Origin: Acidobacteriota bacterium
GTDB lineage: Bacteria > Acidobacteriota > Polarisedimenticolia > J045
NCBI GenBank assembly: GCA_024276295.1
Contig: JAJRXN010000287.1
Span: forward strand, 1-8,349
Length of the DNA: 8,349 nt
Direction: 5' to 3'
A model generated the notes under the pieces. It was not told where the DNA came from, ran no database searches, and saw only the letters and a list, made by a program, of their open reading frames with translations. Position numbers and translations under genes: made by a program. Within the stretch, counting starts at the first letter, position 1. The number at the start of each line of letters is the position of its first letter. Positions 1 to 5,574 of this stretch are shown here, piece after piece.

Positions 1-1380
1 GCGCGCTTTTCCGAGCCGTTCGTGCTCGGCGACCCGGCCCGGCGGTCGCGGGACCCGCGCCCCAACGTGATCCTCGTCTCGCTCGACACGCTGCGGGCCG
101 ACCGCACGTCCGTCGGAGGCGCGTCGCGCGAGACGACGCCTGCGCTGGCCGCGCTGGCGGCGCGCGGGGTGCGCTTCGCACGGGCCGAGGCCCCCTCGAA
201 CTGGACCCTTCCGTCGCACTATTCGCTGTTTTCCGGGCTGACCCCGGCGGCGCACGGCGTGATGCCCGATCTCGGCGAGCTGCGGGCCTACCTGCATCCC
301 GACCGGAAGCTGGCGCTCCGCGGATCGGGCTCCGAGACGATGCTGGCCGAGGCGCTGGCGGCACGGGGCTATCACACGCTCGCCGTGACGGAAAACGGCT
401 GGGTCTCCGCGAAGTTCGGCTTCGATCAGGGGTTCGACCTCTACCGCTCGGCCCCGGCCGGCTCGCTTCCCGGAACGCTCGCCGCGAGCCTGGCGGAACT
501 GCGCCGGGTCGGCAGCGCCGGCCCGTTCTTCCTGTTCGTCCACACGTACGCGCCGCATCAGCCGTACCACGCGCCGGTGCGCTTCAGGACGCGCTGGGCG
601 GCGGGCGAGCGGATCGGCTTCGCCTGGCCGGCCGCCCGGGTGCCGATCACCGAGTACAACCGCTTCCGCATCGGGCCGCTGTTTCCACCCAGCGCCGAGG
701 ACATCGTCACGTTCCGCGACCTGTACGACGGCCAGGTCGCGTGGTCCGACACGCTGGTGGCCCGCCTCGACGGGTGGCTCGGCGAGGCCGGGCTGCGACG
801 CCAGACGCTGGTGATCGTCACCTCGGATCACGGCGAGGAACTCTTCGAGCGCGGCCAGTTCGATCACGGGGACACGCTGTTCGAGGAAGTCACCCACGTG
901 CCGCTCGTGTGCTCGTGGCCGGGCACACTGCCGGAAGGACGGACCGTCGAGCAGACCGTCTCGCTGATCGACGTGGCGGCGACGGTACTCGACCTCGTGG
1001 CCGGAGAGCCGGCACTCGGCACGGGAACGTCGCTGCGGCCGCTGTGGGAGACCGGGACGCGCCACGAGGAGCGTCCGGTGTTCGCCGAGGCGATCGGGCA
1101 CGGCGGCGAGCCGCTCCACGCGGTCTGGTCGGGGTCGCTCAAGCTGATCCGGCGCGAGCGGGCCGACGGCACCGAGGAGCGCTGCTACGACCTGGCGCGG
1201 GATCCGCAGGAGAAGGTCGATCTCGCGGGGACGGGGCAGTGCGACCTCCGGCGCCTGCGCGGGCTGCTCGACGCGCACCTCGAGCGTGTGGCGGCGATCC
1301 GGCAGACGCTCGGCGAGACGACCGGAGAACTCGACGAGGAGACCCGTGATCGTCTGCGGGGGCTCGGGTACGTCCAGTAG
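1..1380 (+). CDS. Sulfatase-like alkaline phosphatase superfamily hydrolase, 5' end cut by the window edge
   Basis: The frame is open from base 1, reading ARFSEPFV before an in-frame GTG at 22, so the true start is probably upstream. Numbering from that GTG, the alkaline phosphatase/sulfatase fold begins with PNVILVSLDTLRAD (metal ligand D22). The nucleophile segment is WTLPSHYSLFSG with Thr62 where type I sulfatases have Cys or Ser and His66 where they have Arg. FVHTYAPHQPYH (H174, H179, H183) and TSDHGEE (D269, H270) followed by FDHGD (H282) supply the other expected metal and active-site residues. The C-terminus ends in RLRGLGYVQ, a tail I associate with this sulfatase subgroup. The visible 452 residues cover an essentially whole catalytic domain. 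The missing formylglycine residue makes classical sulfatase chemistry doubtful; a phosphodiesterase or phospho-transferase using Thr, as in LtaS and EptA, is an alternative. The substrate is unknown, and no signal peptide can be judged because the start is missing. kbl follows after 75 bases. Confidence 0.88.
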   Translation, partial: ARFSEPFVLGDPARRSRDPRPNVILVSLDTLRADRTSVGGASRETTPALAALAARGVRFARAEAPSNWTLPSHYSLFSGLTPAAHGVMPDLGELRAYLHPDRKLALRGSGSETMLAEALAARGYHTLAVTENGWVSAKFGFDQGFDLYRSAPAGSLPGTLAASLAELRRVGSAGPFFLFVHTYAPHQPYHAPVRFRTRWAAGERIGFAWPAARVPITEYNRFRIGPLFPPSAEDIVTFRDLYDGQVAWSDTLVARLDGWLGEAGLRRQTLVIVTSDHGEELFERGQFDHGDTLFEEVTHVPLVCSWPGTLPEGRTVEQTVSLIDVAATVLDLVAGEPALGTGTSLRPLWETGTRHEERPVFAEAIGHGGEPLHAVWSGSLKLIRRERADGTEERCYDLARDPQEKVDLAGTGQCDLRRLRGLLDAHLERVAAIRQTLGETTGELDEETRDRLRGLGYVQ

Positions 1381-1394
1381 CCGGGACGCGGGCC

Positions 1395-1400
1395 TATAAT
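1395..1400 (+). promoter_or_regulatory. Probable sigma-70 -10 box upstream of kbl
   Basis: A perfect TATAAT lies in the 75-base gap between the sulfatase stop and kbl, surrounded by very GC-rich DNA in which such a hexamer is unlikely by chance. It would start transcription near 1406-1408 and give a leader of about 50 bases. No good -35 box is visible at 16-18 base spacing: the candidates overlap the end of the sulfatase gene and match TTGACA at about two positions. The promoter may be activator-dependent or simply weak at -35. It suggests kbl is transcribed separately from the sulfatase gene. Confidence 0.55.
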
Positions 1401-1455
1401 CGCGCCTCCGGCGGCGGACGCGGATCCGGTCCACGCCGGCGCGACGGGAGGCCCG

Positions 1456-2643
1456 ATGTACGGTGAGTTTCGTGAGCATCTGGAGCGGGAGCTGAACACG
1501 ATCCGCGAGTCCGGCCTGTGGAAGGACGAGCGGGTCATCACGGGGCCGCAGGGACCGGAGATCCGTCTTGCCGACGGCCGGCCGGTCCTCAACTTCTGTG
1601 CCAACAACTACCTCGGGCTGTCGGGGCAGCCCTGGCTCGTCGAGGCGGCCCGGCAGGCGCTCGAGCGTCGCGGCTACGGGCTGAGCAGCGTGCGCTTCAT
1701 CTGCGGCACGCAGGACATCCACAAGGAACTCGAAGAAAAGCTTGCGCGGTTCGTCGGCAAGGAGGATGCGATCCTCTACGCCGCCTGTTTCGACGCCAAC
1801 GGCGGCGTATTCGAGGCGCTGCTCGGCGCCGAAGACGCGATCATCACCGACAAGCTGAACCACGCGTCGATCATCGACGGCATCCGGCTGTGCCGGGCGA
1901 AGCGGTTCATCTTCGAGCACGGTGACCTTGACGACCTGGAGAGCAAGCTGCGCGAGGCGGGCTCGTGCCGCTTCCGCCTGATCGCGACCGACGGCGTGTT
2001 CTCGATGGACGGCGACGTGGCGCCGCTGCCGGAGATCTGCGCGCTGGCCGAAAAGTACGACGCGATGGTGATGATCGACGACTGCCACGCGACCGGGTTC
2101 GTCGGGCGTACCGGGCGCGGCACGCACGAGCACCATGACGTGATCGACCGCGTCGACGTGATCACCGGGACGTTCGGCAAGGCGCTCGGGGGCGCATCGG
2201 GAGGCTTCGTCGCCGGACCGCGCGAGGTCGTGGCGATGCTCCGGCAGCGGTCCCGTCCCTATCTCTTTTCCAACTCGCTGGCGCCGGCGATCGTCGGCGC
2301 CTCCATCGCCGTCCTCGACCGTCTGTCCGAGACGACCGAGCTGCGGGACCGGCTCGAACAGAGCACGAAATGGTTTCGCGGACGGATGACTGCGGCGGGA
2401 TTCGAGATCCGTCCGGGATGGCACCCGATCGTGCCGATCATGCTCTACGAGGCCCGGCTCGCGCAGAAGATGGCCGACGCGCTGCTCGAGGAAGGGATCT
2501 ACGTGATCGGTTTCTCGTACCCGGTCGTGCCGAAGGGGCAGGCGCGCATCCGCGTCCACGTTTCCGCCGCACACGAGGCGGGTAACCTCGAGCGTGCGGT
2601 CGAGGCGTTCACCAGGGTGGGCAGGACTCTGGGCGTGATCTGA
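1456..2643 (+). CDS. kbl: Glycine C-acetyltransferase (2-amino-3-ketobutyrate CoA ligase)
   Basis: This PLP-dependent alpha-oxoamine synthase cleaves 2-amino-3-ketobutyrate with CoA to glycine and acetyl-CoA, the second step of threonine breakdown through threonine dehydrogenase, in the cytoplasm. The 395-residue product matches my memory of E. coli Kbl end to end in length and in long shared blocks: NFCANNYLGL near 47-56, SVRFICGTQD, CFDANGG, NHASIIDG (H136, expected to stack on PLP), ATDGVFSMDGD, DDCHATGF (D208 and H211, cofactor contacts), TGTFGKALGGASGG with the Schiff-base Lys242, RSRPYLFSNSLAPAIV, and YPVVPKGQARIR. These separate it from BioF, HemA and serine palmitoyltransferase relatives. 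The ATG is preceded by GGGAGG at 1446-1451 with a 4-base spacer, and a TATAAT box lies 55 bases upstream. tdh, its common operon partner, is not adjacent; the next gene is a peptidase 61 bases on. Confidence 0.96.
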   Translation: MYGEFREHLERELNTIRESGLWKDERVITGPQGPEIRLADGRPVLNFCANNYLGLSGQPWLVEAARQALERRGYGLSSVRFICGTQDIHKELEEKLARFVGKEDAILYAACFDANGGVFEALLGAEDAIITDKLNHASIIDGIRLCRAKRFIFEHGDLDDLESKLREAGSCRFRLIATDGVFSMDGDVAPLPEICALAEKYDAMVMIDDCHATGFVGRTGRGTHEHHDVIDRVDVITGTFGKALGGASGGFVAGPREVVAMLRQRSRPYLFSNSLAPAIVGASIAVLDRLSETTELRDRLEQSTKWFRGRMTAAGFEIRPGWHPIVPIMLYEARLAQKMADALLEEGIYVIGFSYPVVPKGQARIRVHVSAAHEAGNLERAVEAFTRVGRTLGVI

Positions 2644-2672
2644 CCGGCCGCATGATGATGCCGACAGCACAG

Positions 2673-2689
2673 CCGCACCGAGGGTGCGG
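2673..2689 (+). repeat. Perfect 7-bp hairpin in the kbl/M49 intergenic region
   Basis: CCGCACC (2673-2679), loop GAG, GGTGCGG (2683-2689) forms a seven-pair stem, six of them G:C. It sits 30 bases after the kbl stop and ends 3 bases before the AAGGAG ribosome-binding site of the next gene. There is no T-run after it, so it is not a standard intrinsic terminator. It could modulate read-through or translation, and it buries the upstream in-frame GTG at 2684. The structure is clear; its role is inferred. Confidence 0.45.
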
Positions 2690-2692
2690 AGC

Positions 2693-2698
2693 AAGGAG
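2693..2698 (+). promoter_or_regulatory. Ribosome-binding site that selects GTG 2705
   Basis: AAGGAG lies 6 bases before the in-frame GTG at 2705. The earlier in-frame GTG at 2684 has no such site and lies inside a hairpin, and the ATG at 2700 is out of frame and too close to the site. Starting at 2705 also gives a compact lipoprotein signal peptide, so this site decides the start. Confidence 0.7.
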
Positions 2699-2704
2699 CA
2701 TGCC

Positions 2705-4408
2705 GTGGGATTGCGACTCCGTGTGGCAGGTTCGATGGCGCTGGCCGTTCTCGCGGGACTCGCTGGATGCGGTCCGGCATCGGAGCGGAGGGTGAGCGAA
2801 CCGATCGAGCCGACGGTCGACGTCGAAGCCCGGCTGGCGCGCTACGCGACGGTCCGGCTGACCGCCGACCTGTCCTCGCTGACCGATCGGCAGCGGCAGA
2901 TGATCCGGCTGTTCATCGAGGCCGCCGAGACGATGGACGATCTCTTCTGGCGTCAGGCGTTCGGTGATCGCGAGGAACTGCTGTCGCGGATCGAGGATTC
3001 GGCGGCGCGGGCCTACGCGGAGCTGAACTACGGACCGTGGGACCGGCTTGCGGACAACGAGCCGTTCCTGTCGGGGTTCGGGCCCAAGCCTGTCGGGTCG
3101 AACCTCTTTCCGGCGGACATCACCAAGCAGGCGTTCGACGAGGCGCTGGCGCGGGCCGACGCGGAACGGGCCGCGGCGCTGCGCAGCATGTACACGCTGG
3201 TGCGCCGGCGGGACGAGGGCGGCGAACTGACGGCCGTTCCCTACCACGAGGCGTTCGGCCCGCAGCTCGAGCAGGTGGCGGCCCGGCTGCGCGAGGCTGC
3301 GGAACTGGCCGAGGATCCGGGGCTGCGCCGGTACCTCGAGCTTCGGGCCAGCGCGCTGCTCGACGACGACTACCAGGCCAGCGACACGGCCTGGATGGAC
3401 ATGAAGACCAACGTCCTCGACCTGGTGATCGGGCCGATCGAGACCTATGAGGAGCGGGTCTGCGGCTGCAAGGCGGCTTACGAGGCCTACGTGCTGGTCA
3501 AGGACCTCGAATGGAGCCGGCGGCTGGCGCACTATGCGGCGCTGCTCCCGAAGATGCAGCGCGGGCTGCCGGTCCCGGAGCGCTACAAGCGGGAGATGCC
3601 CGGCACGGACTCCGATCTCGGGGCCTACGACGCTCTCTACTACGCCGGCGACTGCAACGCCGGAGCGAAGACGATCGCCATCAACCTGCCCAACGACGAG
3701 GTCGTGCAGCTCGAGAAGGGAAGCCGGCGGCTGCAGCTCAAGAACGCGATGCGGGCCAAGTTCGATGCGATCGTGGTACCGATCGCAGACCTGCTCGTCA
3801 CGCCGTCCCAGCGCCGGCACGTGACGTTCGATGCCTTCTTCGCCAACACGATGTTCCACGAGGTGGCTCACGGGCTCGGGATCAAGACCGTCCTGGGGAC
3901 TGCCCGCCCGGTCGACGAGGTCCTGGCCGACCAGCACGCCGCGATCGAGGAGGGCAAGGCCGACGTCCTGGGGCTGTATCTCGTGCGCCGGCTGCACGCG
4001 CTCGACGAGCTGGGCGACGCGGAGCTGATGGACTACTACGTGACCTTCATCGCGAGCGTGTTCCGCTCGATCCGCTTCGGTGCCGCGAGTGCCCACGGTC
4101 GGGCGAACCTGGTGCGTTTCGGTTTCTTCGAGGAGACGGGGGCGTTCGGGCGGGACGAGCAGGGACTGGTGGTCGTCGATCCGGAGGCGATGGGCCGCGC
4201 CGTCGACGCCCTGGCATCGCGGCTGCTGATCATCCAGGGCGACGGCGACCGTGACGGTGCGATCGCCCTCGAGGAGCGGTACGGCAGGCTCGGAGAGGCG
4301 CTGAAGGAGGATCTGGCGCGGGTCGAGCGGGCGGGCGTTCCGGTGGACATCCGCTTCGAGCAGGGGCTGGCGGTGCTCGCCGACCAGCTCGGCACGCCCG
4401 GGTCCTGA
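2705..4408 (+). CDS. Lipoprotein zinc peptidase, M49 (dipeptidyl peptidase III)-like with HEVAH motif
   Basis: From GTG 2705 the product is 567 residues. It opens with a lipoprotein signal: basic start, hydrophobic stretch from about 7 to 20, and lipobox LAGC with Cys22; the residue after Cys is Gly, not the Asp inner-membrane retention signal. The mature protein should be a lipid-anchored envelope enzyme. The catalytic centre is HEVAH (H385, E386, H389) followed by EEGKAD (415-420), where Glu416 would be the third zinc ligand. This order resembles M49 dipeptidyl peptidase III, but the first motif has five rather than six residues and EECRAE has become EEGKAD. A block around 315-332, GDCNAGAKTIAINLPNDE, resembles one I recall from bacterial proteins labelled M49 or Zn-dependent hydrolase. 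It probably cleaves short peptides, but the substrate is unknown. It follows kbl by 61 bases and ends 12 bases from the convergent permease gene. The lipoprotein call is strong and the M49 assignment moderate. Confidence 0.82.
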   Translation: MGLRLRVAGSMALAVLAGLAGCGPASERRVSEPIEPTVDVEARLARYATVRLTADLSSLTDRQRQMIRLFIEAAETMDDLFWRQAFGDREELLSRIEDSAARAYAELNYGPWDRLADNEPFLSGFGPKPVGSNLFPADITKQAFDEALARADAERAAALRSMYTLVRRRDEGGELTAVPYHEAFGPQLEQVAARLREAAELAEDPGLRRYLELRASALLDDDYQASDTAWMDMKTNVLDLVIGPIETYEERVCGCKAAYEAYVLVKDLEWSRRLAHYAALLPKMQRGLPVPERYKREMPGTDSDLGAYDALYYAGDCNAGAKTIAINLPNDEVVQLEKGSRRLQLKNAMRAKFDAIVVPIADLLVTPSQRRHVTFDAFFANTMFHEVAHGLGIKTVLGTARPVDEVLADQHAAIEEGKADVLGLYLVRRLHALDELGDAELMDYYVTFIASVFRSIRFGAASAHGRANLVRFGFFEETGAFGRDEQGLVVVDPEAMGRAVDALASRLLIIQGDGDRDGAIALEERYGRLGEALKEDLARVERAGVPVDIRFEQGLAVLADQLGTPGS

Positions 4409-4420
4409 GACGGAGCGTCG

Positions 4421-5521
4421 TCAGGCGGCGCCGCGGGAGTCGACCGGCTCGTCGGTCGAGGCGGCCGGCGCGGGGGCGGGCGGCTGGGCTGGCGGGTGGG
4501 CATCGAGCAGCACGGCGAGCCAGCGGAACTCCTCGGCGTTCTCGAGCATGATCTTGACGATCATCGTCAGGGGGACCGAGAGCAGCATTCCGAGCGGGCC
4601 CCAGACCCAGCCCCAGAAGACCAGCGAGAAGAAGACCACCAGCGCGCTGAGCCCGAGCCGCCGGCCCATCAGGGCGGGTTCGATCAGGTTGCCGAGGACC
4701 AGGTTCACGGCCAGGTAGCCGGCCAGCACGAGCAGTGCGCGGCCGGGACCGTACTGCACCAGGGCCAGCAGGACCGGCGGGATTCCGGCGAGGATCGAAC
4801 CGAGCGTCGGGATGTAGTTGAGCAGGAACGCCAGCAGGCCCCACAGCAGCGGGAAGTCCACCCCGAGAATCGCGCACCACAACCCGGCCAGCACGCCGGT
4901 CAGGGCCGAGATCAGCGTCTTGGTCGCCAGGTAGCGCTGGACCTCGCCGCGGATCTTGTCCATCCGCTGCACCGCTCGGGAACGGGGGCCGAAGGCGGCG
5001 GCCAGCTTCTCCGGAAAGCGGGACACCTCGGCGAGCAGGAACAGCGTCGTCACCAGGATCACGGTCAGGTTCGACAGCAGCAGCGCTACGCGCCGGAGCG
5101 TCGAGCCGACCATGTCGAGGACCGCTCCCGGCCGGATCATGTCCGGCCGGACGACACGCTCGGTCTCGACGCCGTGGCTCTCGAGCCAGCCCAGCGTCTG
5201 GGCCACGAGTTGCTCGAGCCCCCGCTGGTATCGGGGCAGCGCGTTGGTGAACTGCGTGATCGAACCGCCGACGAGCACGAACGCGCCGGCGATGACGGCG
5301 ATCACGGCCAGCATCGTCAGGCCGACCGCCACCGGGTTGGCACATCCCGTCCGCTTGAAGAACGACAGCAGGGGCAGGGCCAGGATCGCCAGGAACAGCG
5401 AGGCAACCAGCGGGACGAGCAGCGGCGCGGCGGCCTTGAGCCCGGCGACGACGAGCATCGTCGCCGCGACGATGAACAGGATCGAGGGTCCGCCCGCACG
5501 GGGCACGCCAGGCTCGGTCAC
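4421..5521 (-). CDS. AI-2E family (TqsA/PerM-type) membrane permease
   Basis: The 366-residue inner-membrane protein has the AI-2E family layout: hydrophobic segments near 13-28, 31-50 and 62-87, a hydrophilic domain of roughly 90-142, then segments near 143-165, 202-222, 224-258, 262-280, 288-308 and 310-327. Signature stretches in the C-terminal half are NYIPTLGSILAGIPP (235-249), NLVLGNLIEPALMGRRLGLS (273-292), then VFFSLVFWGWVWGPLGMLLS and VPLTMIVKIMLE, very like E. coli TqsA (YdgG). Characterised relatives export autoinducer-2, or are proposed to exchange ions, so the cargo cannot be read from sequence. The last 26 residues are a Pro/Ala-rich tail. The start is GTG with GGAAGGA at 5526-5532 and a 4-base spacer. 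It is last in a minus-strand cluster, 42 bases after the M3 peptidase, and converges on the M49-like gene. No quorum-sensing gene is nearby. Confidence 0.92.
   Translation of the reverse strand: MTEPGVPRAGGPSILFIVAATMLVVAGLKAAAPLLVPLVASLFLAILALPLLSFFKRTGCANPVAVGLTMLAVIAVIAGAFVLVGGSITQFTNALPRYQRGLEQLVAQTLGWLESHGVETERVVRPDMIRPGAVLDMVGSTLRRVALLLSNLTVILVTTLFLLAEVSRFPEKLAAAFGPRSRAVQRMDKIRGEVQRYLATKTLISALTGVLAGLWCAILGVDFPLLWGLLAFLLNYIPTLGSILAGIPPVLLALVQYGPGRALLVLAGYLAVNLVLGNLIEPALMGRRLGLSALVVFFSLVFWGWVWGPLGMLLSVPLTMIVKIMLENAEEFRWLAVLLDAHPPAQPPAPAPAASTDEPVDSRGAA
5128..5150. repeat. Perfect 9-bp inverted repeat with 5-base loop inside the permease gene
   Basis: CCGGCCGGA (5128-5136), loop TCATG, TCCGGCCGG (5142-5150). 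Because CCGGCCGG is itself a palindrome, the unit CCGGCCGGA also recurs directly at 5143-5151. It encodes the Arg-Pro...Arg-Pro segment near residues 125-131 in the hydrophilic domain of the permease. The base pairing is certain; it may be a by-product of two GC-rich Arg-Pro codon pairs, or a stable mRNA hairpin. Confidence 0.5.
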
Positions 5522-5551
5522 GGTGTCCTTCCGCTGGGCGCCGCCGCCACC

Positions 5552-5574
5552 GCACCGGCTCCATCAACCGGTGC
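5552..5574 (-). repeat. 7-bp hairpin across the peptidase stop codon, in the peptidase/permease junction
   Basis: GCACCGG (5552-5558) and CCGGTGC (5568-5574) are perfect inverted repeats around a 9-base loop that contains the M3 peptidase stop codon (5564-5566). In the minus-strand transcript the hairpin lies 30 bases before the permease GTG. There is no T-run downstream, so full termination is unlikely. It could adjust the ratio of the two products or protect an RNA end. The role is inferred only. Confidence 0.35.

Noticed and set aside
741..1349. A 202-codon plus-strand frame inside the sulfatase-like gene
   Set aside because: Arg/Ala/Gly-rich out-of-frame shadow of a gene with conserved motifs; no ribosome-binding site or domain.
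22..1380. Treating GTG 22 as the true start of the sulfatase-like gene
   Set aside because: The frame is open to base 1 and no ribosome-binding site is visible just before 22 (the bases are TTTTCCGAGCCGTTC), so the start is probably outside the window.
1401..1455. Possible structured leader or riboswitch before kbl
   Set aside because: Only short GC-rich palindromes such as CGGATCCG are visible and the leader of about 50 bases is too short for known amino-acid riboswitch classes such as the glycine riboswitch.
2684..2704. Earlier GTG start for the M49-like lipoprotein
   Set aside because: No ribosome-binding site at proper distance and the codon is buried in a hairpin; GTG 2705 has AAGGAG 6 bases upstream and gives a normal-length lipoprotein signal.
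2609..4096. A 495-codon minus-strand open frame antisense to the M49-like gene
   Set aside because: Same codon-for-codon antisense geometry over a gene with a clear signal peptide and zinc motifs; the antisense product shows no family resemblance.
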